Positions 1 to 11,547 of a stretch of DNA of 64,000 nucleotides are shown here, in pieces (position 1 is the stretch's first letter; every line of letters starts with the position of its first letter). The stretch is from the NCBI GenBank assembly GCA_051294375.1, contig CM119269.1, forward strand, positions 21,065,665-21,129,664, in the 5' to 3' direction. The translations under genes were made by a program, and so were the position numbers. The stretch is from Paraspadella gotoi (lineage: Eukaryota > Chaetognatha). Below the pieces are notes generated by a model. It did not search any database and was not told the origin of the DNA. It was given only the letters and a program-made list of their open reading frames with translations.

Positions 1-20
1 AGATAGAGAGGTAGATAGAT

Positions 21-51
<31 letters not shown>

Positions 52-264
52 TAATATAGATTAGAGATATAGATAGATGAGAGAGAGAAGTAGATAGTAG
101 AGAGATAGATAGAGAGAGAGAGAGATAGAGATAGATAGATAGAGAGAGATAGAGAGATATAGAGAGAGAGAGAGAAATTAGAGATAGATAGATAGATAGA
201 TAGAGACAGAGAGAGCATAGAGATAGATAGATAGAGAGATAGATAGATTGAGAGAGAGAGAGAA
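1..264. repeat. GA/GATA microsatellite
   Basis: Low-complexity tract of GA, GATA and GAGATA units filling the left edge of the window. The unit is irregular and the open frames inside it carry no coding signal. It probably continues to the left of the window. Confidence 0.95.
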
Positions 265-321
265 AAAGATAAGAAAGAGGAGAGAATCATAAACCTTCGA
301 CCACGAAGAATCACAAGGACA

Positions 322-505
322 ATTACGGTTCTTCTGCTTCCGCGGGAGGCGAAGAGCTTGGACCATAAAAATATCCACGTAGGAGGACGATGACGAAGAA
401 AACGAAGATGACGACGATGATGACAGGAAGAAGACACAAAAGAAACGCTAACCTTGGTTTCCCTAGTTTAGTGCGTTCGAGAGCCCAAATGTCTTTAATT
501 CCCAT
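322..505 (-). CDS. Possible first exon of a single-pass membrane protein (partial)
   Basis: A short minus-strand frame starting at an ATG (503-505) encodes a basic N-terminus (MGIKDIWALERTKLGKPR), then about 22 hydrophobic residues (LAFLLCLLPVIIVVIFVFFV and on), then a Ser/Pro/Glu-rich stretch. This is the pattern of a type II signal anchor. The codons are dominated by GTC, ATC, TTC and CTC, the same C-ending bias seen in the secure genes here, which is why I do not treat it as noise. A possible splice donor (CC|GTAATT) lies just inside the frame end, so the rest of the gene would lie left of the window. The family is not recognisable. It could still be a chance frame. Confidence 0.35.
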
Positions 506-1690
506 CTCTTATCTCTCTCTCTTTTCTCTCTTTTCCACTATCTCTCTTTATGGGTCCAGTAGACGTAGAAAACATGATACAAAATTGCATCAAATCAAAT
601 TAAATTACTTCAAACTTCCGTCAATTTTCACGACCCAATAATTTATAAAACGACGGAAAAAATCTACGACAAAGACGTTCGCAGGAAAATGATCTTTTAA
701 CTTGAAAGCGTGTAGTTCAAAACACAACAGGACAGCTTTTTCCCTTCCATTAATTTTTTTTGTGGTAAAAAATATTTATTGAAAAACTAAATATATTAAA
801 CTGTAAAGGATGAATAAATAAAAGTAGGACGATCGCCGTGATTAACTAGCAATATATCATATATTTTTTCATCCTGTGAAGAGAGCGAGAAAGAAGGGAG
901 AGAAAAAGAGATTTCAAAAAAATACACTTTCGTCGTTGACAAAACCAATAATTTTTTTTAAATTGATCGGATTATCCATTATAAGTCTTTCAGTTTTTGT
1001 TCTTTTTCCTATCTATTTAATTTTCTCACTTCTCTTACATTTTTTATATTTTATTATATTATATTAAATATATTTTTATTATATTTTTTTTAACGGAGCT
1101 CTTTTGATAGATTTTTTTGGTCGCTTCATATTTTTTCCTTATGTTTTCTTATCTCTTCAAAGTAAATTTGTTTTTTTACTTTCTTTTTCGTTGGTTTAAA
1201 TTAAAACACGAGTATGATATTTTTTTCCAATAATTATTTTTTATTTATATTCCTTACTATTTTTTTATTAATATATAACATGCTCTCTCTCACGTGAATG
1301 TTTTTGAACCTTTCCTTGAGGCATTTTTAATTTTTGAACCCTCTTTACATTTTATACTAATTAGGACAAAAGGAAGGCGCGACGACCGCCGCAACAATAG
1401 AATAAAAAAACAAAAAATAAAACGAACACCAAAAGTGAAACGAAAGAATCGTCGCAGCATCGGAATAAAGAAACCGATTTTAAAAGCAATTTTTCTCTAC
1501 AAAAAAAAAAGAAAAAAAAAAAGAAAACTCCAAAAACCGTAAAAAATGGTTTTCTATTCTCGAGACGTGTTTTGAGGCGCGAAGGTTTCGTCGATCCCGC
1601 TACTCCTTATTTATCTTTACCTTTTAAGTATTCTTCTTCATTTTTTCTCCTCCTCTTCTCCTCCTCCCTTCCTCCTCAACCCCCATCCTG
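506..1690. other. AT-rich non-coding stretch
   Basis: A/T-rich sequence with poly-T and poly-A runs and no frame with the C-ending codon bias of the local genes. If the exon at 322-505 is real, this stretch would contain its promoter and, divergently, the upstream region of the nidogen-like gene. No specific regulatory motif is evident. Confidence 0.5.
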
Positions 1691-1699
1691 TCTTCCCTC

Positions 1700-4600
1700 C
1701 TTCTTCTCCTTGCACACGGGCGCGCAATGTTTATCCCTTCCGGTGTCACGCAGTCGCCGATGCACGGTCTCCGACTCTGCCGCCGACGCCGAAGCTTGCG
1801 TGTAACCTCCTCTGCCAACGCCAGCCCTCCCACCGCCTGCTGCGTTTGCGACGTTGGACTCTACGGAACGGCGCCGCTTTGCTTCGAACGGGCGCGCCGC
1901 GCCGGGTGAGCGCAAAGTCCGCGGCGTCTCAACGGCGTCGATTCCGGCGCTCTCGACCCTTCATTTTCATACGTGGTGACGCGAGAGGCGCGCTGCCTAC
2001 ACGGCGCTCAGCCTCGTTCCTTGGTTAGCGTCGGTTTCCAGCTGCGCGGCGACGGCGTTCGCGCGTCATCGGTTGGCTTCTTCGCTGCGGGTTCCGGCGC
2101 CGCTTCTGAGTTCTCGAACGGCCTTTTTTCCCTCACTGGCGGCGTTTCTCGTACATCGCGCCAGAGGCCGTCTTCGAAGGCGGCGGTTTTTAAAATGACG
2201 CAGACTTTACCGGCGTCGACGTCTATGATCAACTCGCGTCGCCGTCGAACTAAGCGCGCTCTTCCACGCACCTCGCCGGCGCCAAAGATTCACCGCTGAC
2301 GATTACCGAGAAGGCATGGAGGGCGAACCGCGCCGGAACATTGGAGGGCGACGTCTCGGAGGTCGCTACAGGGTGGCGGCGCCGTGCATTGGGTAAGAGA
2401 GGTGGAACGGGTTATTTGATCGACTGACGGAGAAATACAGATCGTCCTAACTCTAAGCCCGGATGATGAAATTAAAGCTTAAACGTTGAAAAACTGTAAT
2501 ATCGTATTTTTACTTATTCTAAAGCTCCACAAGGTTTGCTCTTTTGTCATTAATCTTATTTGAGCCTCTTTTTCAATATCTTATATGTTTTAAATTAATT
2601 ATTCATGACTTACGGTTAAAGTAAAATTGAATAAAGAAAGAATTGTAACGATAAATTTTTAAGAATTCAATTTTATTTACAATTCTCCTCAGGTCGAAGT
2701 GGAATGAAACGATCCGAGTACGACGACATTGCGAGTTCTTTCCCGATGGAGACGATTTCGAGGGCGGTTGCCTTTGAAGTCGGCGGCACATTTTTCGTGG
2801 TTTTCGACGAACGAGAAGGAATCGTTCGATTCGCGTTGACCACACGGGCGAAGAAGCTGGAAAAGACGGTAACCTTACGAGTTATTTCTTCTTGGACTGA
2901 TAAGAGATTGAGATAGCAGATCGCTGTCCATTCGAGTTCATAACGTTTGACCTACATGTACATGATGCGCGACAGCGACGACCCTTGCGTCGACGTCGCC
3001 TGCGGACCGATGCCAGATGCGTCATCGAGGTCGACGGCGGCGTCGGCGTTTGTCGGTGGCAACGAAGGATTCGAGGGAGACGGAGAGGACGTGCCGACGA
3101 AAATTCCGCGGATTGTGAGGAACTCAGTGCGAACCGATCACGTCAGGGGTAGGGAAGGGGGAAGCAGTTGTCGTTGATGCTAAATGAACTGATAACCAAA
3201 CTCAACCCCCCTTCCTCTTTCTGTTCCCAGATGGTCCTTGATCCCGCTTCCGGCCGACCCGCCTGCGAGCTGCCTTCCGGTTATGCCCTCGAGTCGCGGT
3301 TTCCGAAAACGACCCCGGAGCGGTTAACGGAAACCGGCGTCAAAATTAATTGAAAAACGACGCCGCGAATGACGGAATCGGCGTCCGATAAAAACCGAAA
3401 CTGACGGTCGTTGGCCTCTGCGTTTAAGATCGTTTCCTGCTCCGCTTTGATCTGCCGGCCGCCGGCGCCGACTGCGTCGAGGACGCCGCTGGGACGAGGT
3501 GGAGGTGATGCTTTCGAGCGTCAAATGTTAATTTCTGACATTTCGTGTCATTATTTGGTTGCTTTTTCTTATTTATTGTTGTTTGGTATGAAATTTTGTA
3601 TGAAATTTGATACTTACGTATTTTCATGCTCTTCTTCTTTTTTTTTTTTAAACTGTCATTAAACTGACAGACTGTTCTTTTCCTTCCTCCCAGATGTCTC
3701 TGCCGACCTGGTTTCTTCGGCGACGGCCTTCGTCTGCCGCGCGTTTTGGCGTCGATGCGCCGACCTCCGGTGCACTGCCGACGCAGACTGCTACGACGCC
3801 ACCGATGCCGATGCGAGTGTCGGTGCAGTTGTTAACGAAACGTGTTTATTCATATTACATATTATTATCATATTACGTAAACTGTTTCTTTCACCTCTGG
3901 ATTTTCTTTATTTTTACATTTTGGCTAACAAAGTTTTTGATTTTATTTTTGCAACGAATTTTATTTTTCGTTGCAAAATTAAAATCAAAAACTTTGTTAA
4001 TCTCTCAAACAACGCAAAAAGAAAGGATAATTCCTAGGAATACATTTTTTTTCTTAAATTTTAACAAGAGAATAAGCACATTAACTTAAAGCACACAAAA
4101 GATATAAAGATAGGCCAAAAGGACAAAAATTCAGAAATTTTCTTCTCTCCTTCGCAGAGAGGGTTTCCTCGGCGACGGAAAATCTCAATGTCCGGCGAAT
4201 GACTTGCGAAGATCTCCTATGCCACGCCCGGACGCAGAGTGCATCGTTGCTGACTCCGACGTTCGTTCCGGAGTTGTCGCTGCCGGACGCGGGCTACGGG
4301 CGGGCGACGGATTCTTGTGTCGACGTTGAGGACGAACTGTTCCGTTGTCGAAGGCATTGTCACGTTGATGCCAGGTGCGTTTTTGTGGTGGATGGGAAAA
4401 TTGTACAATATTATTGTTAGTGGGGTGCGAAATGGAATCTTTTCTTGGAATGGTGATAGAGGTGCCAGAAGGTAGTGATTAAGAATCTTAAAAAGGGCGA
4501 TAAAACTAGAGATATGATAATTTATGTTTTGCATTAAAATTAAATTCCTACACCCCCACATAACAACGATGTGTCTATTGATCCACTCTCCGGCCGCTAC

Positions 4601-4772
4601 GCCTGCCGCCTGCAAACCCGCTGGTTCGAAGGAGATGGACGACGCTGCATTCGTGCTCCAACGACGGCCTCTCCTGTGACGTGGCGCGGGATTGTCACGC
4701 CAAGCCAAGTGCGTCCGTTCGACGACGGGACCGGGAATGTTGTCTGTCGGCTGGACGAAGGTGAGGGGTTGA
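1700..4772 (+). CDS. Nidogen-like extracellular matrix protein: EGF, G2F, then EGF repeats (partial, frame-broken)
   Basis: The sequence shows repeated pieces of EGF-like domains of the calcium-poor nidogen type, ending in GF.GDG..C: CHAVADARC (about 1742), DPCVDVACGP..DARC (2980-3040), RCLCRPGFFGDG (3692-3730), REGFLGDG (4157), CRRHCHVDARC (4345-4376) and WFEGDGRRCI (4620-4655). Between the first and later EGF units, KMTQT..GVDVYDQL (about 2193-2235) and TFFVVFDEREGIVRFAL (2788-2840) resemble the G2F beta-barrel of nidogen and hemicentin. Approximate exon blocks are 1700-1909, 1980-2395, 2690-2870, 2950-3155, 3230-3510, 3692-3830, 4156-4376 and 4570-4772. Almost every block needs one or more single-base shifts to stay in frame, so exon ends are tentative. 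Neither the N-terminus nor the C-terminal end could be found. Nidogens are secreted basement-membrane linkers; hemicentin is the main alternative. Confidence 0.55.
2090..2870 (+). CDS. Putative G2F beta-barrel segment of the nidogen-like gene
   Basis: Fragments in two frames read as a G2F-like fold. First comes a VFEGGGF..KMTQT..GVDVYDQL stretch, then VAVELSALFHAPRR and TADDYREGMEG (2235-2320). After an intron of about 290 bases comes VAFEVGGTFFVVFDEREG (2767-2820) followed by IVRFALTT. In nidogens this barrel binds perlecan and collagen IV and sits between EGF units, which is the order here. The frame changes near 2170-2235 look like base-call indels rather than decay, because the residues stay family-like on both sides. 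Confidence is limited because no intact frame spans the domain. Confidence 0.45.
3926..3999. repeat. Long inverted repeat (hairpin) in an intron of the nidogen-like gene
   Basis: Arms of about 32 bases (TAACAAAGTTTTTGATTTTA... and its near-perfect reverse complement) are separated by a loop of about 8 bases. Transcribed, it would form a strong stem-loop. No flanking target duplication was recognised. Confidence 0.75.
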
Positions 4773-5600
4773 TGGGATTGCCGAATAAATTAGTAGGGTT
4801 ATGACGACAGGATCAATTTGATGTGGGTCGTTGTGGATGGTGCGTCATTAAGGGAAATGACAAAATGAAAACGTTAGGTACTTTATGGTATGATATGACT
4901 ATTTTGAGTGGAGCTCTTGAGAACAAAAAATTGATTTGAGTCAATTAACAATAATAATTTTATGTGAGATAGTCATGATTAATCGAGTACAAAAAGTATT
5001 TTGTTCATATTGTGTCGGCGAACAGAAAAGCAAATACAATATATTATCTTTTAGAGATGGAAACGAAAAAAAATTCGTTTGTAATAGCAATTTTATTTCT
5101 TATTAATAGTAACATGTTTCGATCTTAGTTTTTTGCGAGTCTCTCAGCAAGCTGAATTCAATAGACCAATAATTTTTAACATTAGTTTGAGAGAGAGAGA
5201 GAAAGAGAAAGATGAGCAGAGTTTTCAACAAAGAATTGAGCAAGGATAGTGGTCAGATGTGAGGAACAGGTGAAAAGTAGGGAAAGAGAAGTAAATGATT
5301 TTTGAAATTGGTGAAAAGAAAGAGAGGAGGAGAACGAGAGAGACACAGGGATCAATACATTAGGCCAATGTACAACAGTGAAAAATTTTTTAGAAAAACT
5401 AAAATATTTTAACAAAAGTAATAATAAATTAATTGTTAGCTGATGGCATTTGTTAGTAAGAGAAAATGAAATAGAAGAATAAGTGATTGAGGGCATAGAT
5501 AAGTTAAAGAAAGTGAAATAGTTAAGGTAAGAAAAAGAGCTCAAAAATGAGCTGCCCCCCCCCCAGCCGCGGCAAATGTGGGACGTTAACGATGTCAGTC
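4773..5600. other. Non-coding, AT-rich with short GA runs
   Basis: Downstream of the last recognisable EGF exon (donor GAAG|GTGAGG at about 4770) I see no further EGF or thyroglobulin-type exon. A short GAGA tract lies at 5187-5207 and a poly-C run at 5553-5561. The remaining exons of the nidogen-like gene are either absent, unrecognised or further away. Confidence 0.45.
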
Positions 5601-5630
5601 GGAGTCATTGGCCTGTCATAGGCTGAATGA

Positions 5631-6350
5631 TTATTTGTGGTGGAATGGGACAGGGCTGGATCTTCGGTATGATCCGGTGGAAAAATGCCCTAGTTGCCAC
5701 TCGAATATCTCTTCTGACCTGATTAGGCCTGCCGAAGGCCTCCTCTCACCTGACGGGTGAGGTGGGCGATTGCCTGTTCGGGCCTTTTGGGGACAGTTGA
5801 TACCAGGACTCCTCTCCCTCCTCTTGTAGCTGTCGTTTTGGGCGACGCTCAGCACGAGAAGAGTCGCGCAAGTTGCCTGCAGCTCGGTTGAGCATCGGAC
5901 GTCCATGGCTGCTGCAGAGGCCTTCCGCCTGACCCGTTGAGTGAGGACAGGGATCACCCTGCGGCTGAGGTGGCGTGTTGGGTGCTCCACCACAGTTTTG
6001 ATAAGCGAATCATAGCTTGGAGGGAGTTCAAATCGTCCTCCATCAAACGGTTCAAAGAGGGTTTCGAGTGCCTTGATTGTAATTGCCTCTCTAATACCTC
6101 TTGAGAACCAGTTTTGGTCATGCGGACAGCATGAGCAGTCTTCTTCTCTGAACAGATGTCCCGTTAGTTGTTGCGTTGTTCTCAAACTGCGACAGGATAG
6201 TGCCTCTAGAGTCGCGATAGGGCTTGATTATGTTGTTGGAACCTATCTGATAGAGACTTCCTGTCTCGCCCACGTTTGCTTGCTGTGCAGGTTTGGTTGC
6301 CCGCTCTGCACAGGCCGCCCAATAGCGGCTCCTTGATGTTTTCGGTCTCG
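5631..6350 (-). mobile_element. Degenerate retroelement tail (GIY-YIG / Penelope-like style), partial
   Basis: A minus-strand frame contains WFSRGIREAITIKALETL, then FDGGRFELPPSYDSLI (about 6105-6000). This resembles the conserved tail (W..RG.REAI...P.L..DGGR..LP..YD.LL) that follows GIY-YIG endonuclease domains in Penelope-like and related reverse-transcriptase elements. Upstream on the same strand, VGETGSLYQ (about 6266) recalls the start of a GIY-YIG domain but lies in a different frame. No reverse transcriptase core is present here, and the rest is frame-broken, so this is a dead 3' fragment. The family assignment is from memory of the motif and is not certain. Confidence 0.45.
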
Positions 6351-7178
6351 GGATTTTGTCTTTCGCGTTTCACCAATTGCTCACGTAAAGATTCCGCGGG
6401 TCGTCACTGAACTGGAGATCCCCTGCTTTGTACCAGCACCCGCACCATGATTTCCAGTGATCCCTGGTGGTAGGGGAGGGACAAGTGACCCACGTTCTTG
6501 AGACGCTTCTCTGTTCTATCTCCCACTTGCGCTGTTGGTGGGATCTCTCTCTTTCACTCTTCAGTTTTCCTTCTTCTCCATTTTCAGCCTCGTTTACTTT
6601 CAATTTATTTTTCCTCATCTTCAAACTTTTTTCCCTTTTTCTAGGTTTTCCTGTTTTTGCCACTTTCCATTCGTTTTGCCCAGTACTATTTAACACATTT
6701 ATAAAATTGAGAGTATTCCCTTTCTCTTTTGTCATAACTTTTAATATTTTCTGATATTTTGTAACGCCTACTACATCGTTTTTTTTTATTTTGCTTTTTC
6801 CCTTGCTTGTGCATTGTGCAACTTACCCTTCATTTTGCGCTTTTGCCAGTTTCTTCTATTTTGGTCATTTGTTCCTCTTTCCGTTCTTTCCCACTTTTCA
6901 TTATTTTAATATGTGGGGAAAAATTCATTCCGATGCCAGTTTTTTCTTTAAGGTCACCCACAATGTCGATGTCGAACGTATCACTTCGTAATTTCGTTTG
7001 TCCGTCGGTCTGTTAATAATATAAACTTGATATGCCGCGTGCAAGGAACCCTCGACGCATTAAATAAAGTTTGTGAATATTCTATCCTACGTCTTTCTTT
7101 TTTTTTTAGTTAGAAGTGTTCATTTTTCAAATATTTTATCTGCGATGAATCCCAATGACCGATATTTTTTTTGGTTTG

Positions 7179-7180
<2 letters not shown>
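6351..7180. other. Non-coding stretch
   Basis: Mostly T-rich sequence with no recognisable gene. The long open frames here owe their length to low A content in pyrimidine-rich DNA and have no family signature. Confidence 0.45.
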
Positions 7181-7224
<44 letters not shown>

Positions 7225-7232
7225 CGTATTCT

Positions 7233-7292
<60 letters not shown>

Positions 7293-7296
7293 TTTC
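7181..7296. repeat. (CT)n microsatellite
   Basis: Two CT blocks interrupted by a short TTTCTTTCGTATTCTTCT spacer. They produce Leu-Ser and Arg-Glu open frames on opposite strands that are not genes. Confidence 0.95.
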
Positions 7297-8013
7297 CTTC
7301 TTTCAATCTCTTTCTCTTTTTTTTGGTTTCTTATACTAAGAATAAAGAAAAGAATAAATAGGAAAAACAAGTAAAAATAAGGGGAGGAAAAAAAAAGAGA
7401 GTCTTTCGTACTATTTCTGTCACAAAGAGAGACGGACTGACAGAAAAACATGAAATTTAAAAAATAAAAAAGTTTAACCGCGCTTTTCTTCCTAAGAAAA
7501 TATTATATTTTCATCCAAATTTTCAGTCTTTTTTTCATCTTGATATCCCTGTTATACTTATAGTCGTATAGAGCGACCTTTTAGCTATTATTAAATTTAT
7601 AATTAAATAGATTTTAAAATCATTTAAAGCAAATTGTGAAAGAAATGATTATTTAATAATTATACAATCACCAACAAAAAAGAAAAGACTTATTTTTAAC
7701 AAATAATTAATAATGAAATGCAAATTTAAAAGATAACCGCAACTCTGAGCGCTCGCTCGACTCTTTTTTTTTTTTTTTTTTTTTTGCAAGGCGTCGGTTT
7801 TGACTTAAAGTTTTGTTTTGTTTTCGTCGCCAGAAAATCCGTCGCTAAATTTAGGGGAAAAACAGAGAAGGTTTTTTTAGGCAGATCTGAAGTTTACTCT
7901 CCTTCCCTATTTCGTTTCCTCTTTCCTCTCTTCCTCTCCTTTTTCCTTCAATCCTGTTTACCCACACCCAAGCCTTTATTTCATTTCTGTTATTTTCTCT
8001 CTTTCTATATATA
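7297..8013. other. AT-rich non-coding stretch up to the first MITE
   Basis: Contains a 22-base T run near 7764 and T/C-rich sequence. No exon with the local codon bias was found. Confidence 0.45.
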
Positions 8014-8579
8014 CAGTTCTGTGCAAAAAAAAAGAGGACACTCTTCAAACATTAAGTAGCGCTCATTTTACAAAAAAATATTTATGAATGATAAGTGATA
8101 TATTTTGAAATGGGAAATCCATAGGTGTAAGTTAAAAGAAAATCGGTCTAAGCGTTCAAGAGCTATAGCTCCCAAAATATAAAATTTGTCATTTTTTTTG
8201 CTTCAAAAAAACTATTTTTAAAGATCTGCCAAAAACCAAAAATACTTTTTAACCTTAATTTAAGGGCATTGTATTTATGTTTTTTTTTTTTAAATTATGG
8301 ATGGGAAATTAAGACTTTTCAAAAAAGATATCATATGTATAACTTATGTCAGAGTTATAGAACCTTAAACACCAGAGGTTGAAAAATTTTGTTTGAGTAC
8401 TTAGTAGTTGTAGTAGTAGTTGTTACTTTTAAAAAATCACTGCTTCGTAACGGATAGCCATGGATTAACCAAATTTACTCAAATAGTTCCTTTTTTGATA
8501 AATATTATTTTAAAGGAATCTAACTTGATTTATTTTCATAATGTTTTTGGGTGTCCTCTTTTTTTTTTGCACAGGACTG
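8014..8579. mobile_element. Tc1/mariner-type MITE, 566 bp, TA-flanked
   Basis: The left end reads TA|CAGTTCTGTGCAAAAAAA...GAGGACAC. The right end is its inverted complement, GTGTCCTC...GCACAGGACTG|TA. The terminal repeats are about 32-34 bases with the CAGT start typical of Tc1 elements, and a TA dinucleotide flanks each side (8012-8013, 8580-8581). The interior is AT-rich with no transposase frame, so the copy is non-autonomous and would depend on a transposase elsewhere. Confidence 0.85.
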
Positions 8580-8622
8580 TATATTAGTTTTATAACATTA
8601 ATTTTATGTTCCTTTCTTTTAT

Positions 8623-8922
8623 TCTCTCTCTCTCTCTCTCTCTCTCTATTTTTCCTCTTCTCTCTCTCTTTTTTTTCTTTCTTGCTTTCGCGCTTTTTTT
8701 TCCTGTTTTCTCTCTCTCTCTCTTTCTCTCCACATCCTCTTCTCTCATCTTCTCTCTTTCTCTTCTCCTCTCTTCTCCTCTTTCACCTCTCTCACCACTC
8801 TCTTACCTCTCTCTCTCCCTTTCTCTCTCTCTCTTTCACCTCTCTCACCACTCTCTTACCTCTCTCTCACCTCTCTCTCTCCCTTTCTCTCTCTCTCTTT
8901 TCTCTCTCTCTCTCTCGCTCTT
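8623..8922. repeat. (CT)n / pyrimidine-rich satellite
   Basis: Degenerate CT tract with internal direct repeats of a TCACCTCTCTCACCACTCTC-like unit. The Leu/Ser-rich frames across it are not coding. Confidence 0.95.
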
Positions 8923-8988
8923 TCAAAGAGTAATTAGTCCCTAGATTTTTCATCGACTTTTCTCTCGTCAAAAACAGAGACAGAGATA

Positions 8989-9281
8989 CAGGGTGACAAT
9001 TTTAAACCCGCCGGTAAAAAAAACAATACTTATTTTATAAATTTTGAAAATAAGTTTAGTAAAAAATAATAAAATCATTTATGTGTATAAGTTTCATATT
9101 TATCAGTTAAGAATAAGATATGCCTTGATAATGAGTGAAAAAAGTGGGATTTAAAAAAGTTGTTTCATTTTCCAACTCTCTGGTTTTAATTTTTTTTTTT
9201 TTTTTTACTTAACATTAAAAATTATTTACAGGTTGGCAATTGGCAGCATTTTTTAGCGGCGGGTTTCAAATTGTCACCATG
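8989..9281. mobile_element. Short TA-flanked MITE, 293 bp
   Basis: The left terminus TA|CAGGGTGACAATTTTAAACC continues CGCC. It is matched by the inverted right terminus GGCGGGTTTCAAATTGTCACC ending ATG|TA, giving terminal repeats of about 24 bases with two or three mismatches. TA flanks at 8987-8988 and 9282-9283 point to an IS630/Tc1/mariner mechanism. No open frame lies inside. The ends differ from those of the 566-bp element, so this is a separate family. Confidence 0.8.
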
Positions 9282-11540
9282 TAGCCTTGGATGCCATTGG
9301 GAATCAAAATGGCGTAAAAATAAATCGACGACTGAACGTAAATAAATATGAAAATCGCTGAGGTCAAAAGGTGGTTAAAAGGGCTTGTGACAAACTCAAT
9401 AAATAAAACAGAGAGCGTTAAAATTTAATAGTATATACAAATATAAATAAAATTCTAATTAAAAAAGTATTTTAACAATTGAGACTTGTTTTATGGCCTT
9501 CAGACTCCTCGCTTCCCTTTTCCATCGAAAACAGAGGCTGTTTCACCGATATGGTTTGCTCATACGAAGAAAGTTGCAAAAAGCTTTAAAGATGCTTAAC
9601 TTAAAACAATGTGGAGACTAGACAGAATAGCTAACGAGAAACGATGTTGCCCATAGTTGCCCATGTTGCCATACTAAAATCCCACAAATATTGCTGATTC
9701 AAATTAAGCTCTAAGAAAACCCGTGAAGCGCCGACCAGCATTAACAGAGAAAGTTTTATTTATTTTTTTTAAACAAGAACCATAGTTCCAATGTATTGTA
9801 CCACAGTAACTTTGGCTTTGGCCGCAGATCCCGTGGCTACATTACTATAAAATATATAGGTAACAAACGTCCTTTGGCTATGGTTCGACATGCACTGCAT
9901 CAGAACTCCATCTTTTATTCCTTATAAGTTTTATAACTTGTTTAAAAATAAAAGGTATCGATAGCAGTCGCTTAGTCTTAGATTAGATTAGATTAGAGGT
10001 TATTTCGGTGTCAGCTACTTTAACAAAAGAGCAACCAAATTTAAAGCCGCTTTAAATTTTGAGTCATTTGAACTCTTTTTAAGGTGATTACACTTAGTGG
10101 GAAGTTAAATTTAAAGCTGTTATAGTCTCTTATTTTCAATCATCTATCATCGATCATTTATAAAAAAGCCAAAATGTTTTTTCTCTACCGGAACTTGGGA
10201 CGGGATTTAATTTTAAATTAATTTTTTTTTTCTTGGGGCCGAACGCCCCGAGGACCCGGACTCGATCGATCGGCTTAGAGTAGGCGTCATGAGTTTTTAA
10301 GGAAATCGACTACGTCAAGGCGACTGGCAAAGTCAAGGAAATCGAATCGAAGGAAATCTCCTCGGAAAAATAGTTCAAATCTCGGTGGAATCAAAAAAGT
10401 TTGACTTTTAAAAATCTGTCGACATCGTTTCATGAGTTGTCGTCGTCGTCGTCATCGTTATATTGTCATCTTTAAATTTGTTTTTAAATTTTTGTGGCTT
10501 CTGGAGATGGAGATAATATATAAGTCAGGAGACTAAAGTTTAACGTCTTCTTCGAAGCGAAGCTGACTACGCCCTCACTAATTTCTTTGTTCATGGAGTT
10601 GCACTCGTTTATTTTGAATCTTGATTGTAGTGACGTTTGTACAGTCGAGGTCTTTCAATTATGTAATTTTATTGTCATTTTTGTTTTACTAACCTTTAGT
10701 TTATTAAGTTCTTTTTATTATTTTGAGTTTAAATTAGGAATATGAAGATCATCGCCATCGGTAGATTTGTGTAGGGCGGTCTACAGGCTCGTTCAACAAA
10801 TCGCCCATCAGCCATCACCCCACTCAAACAAAATCAACTTTTATTTTCGCAATGTCCGTTTATCTCTTGTTATTATTACGATTGCTATTGTTATATTTAC
10901 TTGCTTATAACATATATTGTATATTTTATTATTGGTATTAGTGTTGTTTATTATTATTATTATTGTTATTATTATTATTGTTATTCTATCTATTATGACC
11001 TTTCACTTTGTCGGGTGTAGATTTGAAAACGTCATCGTTATCTTCATCTTTATTGTCATCGCTTTCATCATTGGAGTTCCGCGCTCAACGTCTCAAATTC
11101 TTCCTAAATCCGTCAACTCGGATTCATTTACAGCTCATGTGACCGAAAGTGAATCGACGCAATCGAATTTTTTTTTTCGTCCCTCTTAATTTGATCCACG
11201 CTAATCGATGACATCGAACTTTCGTTTTTGTTTCTTACTGCTCTCTTTCTTTCTTTCTTCCTTGCTTTCTTTCTTGTTTTCTTTCTTGCTTTCTTTCTTG
11301 CTTTCTTTCCGTTGTATTTTTCTGTGTATTTTATCATAACTCCTCTTTTGCCTCTATCTTCTATTTCAATAACTTTCCATTCCTCCGCAAATCCGTTTCT
11401 TTCTCTCTACCCTTCCTCCTCTTCCTCCTCTTCCTCCTCTCTCTTCTCTACCAATCGCTAAACTTTAAAGATGACTGCGACACTGAAGTGCGTTTAAATT
11501 TTACTGAGGGCTAATATAATTATATATAATTTTCATACAA
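9282..11540. other. Intergenic, nothing recognised
   Basis: AT-rich DNA with TTATTATTATT and GTCGTCGTC simple repeats (10440-10460, 10860-10990). No exon showing a protein family signature was found on either strand. Confidence 0.4.
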
Positions 11541-11547
11541 TTGAAAG

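Noticed and set aside
1294-1542. Lys/Arg-rich frame
   Set aside because: Poly-A and AAAGAAA-rich DNA; no domain, no codon bias.
7073-7451. Leu-Ser and Arg-Glu repeat open frames over CT/GA tracts (also at 8541, 37184, 38639, 40699, 41558, 46870 and 51895)
   Set aside because: They follow from dinucleotide repeats lacking stop codons and have no unique sequence or splice context.
10917-11189. Hydrophobic Ile/Val/Leu-rich frame
   Set aside because: Driven by TTATTATTATT repeats; codon use unlike the real genes.
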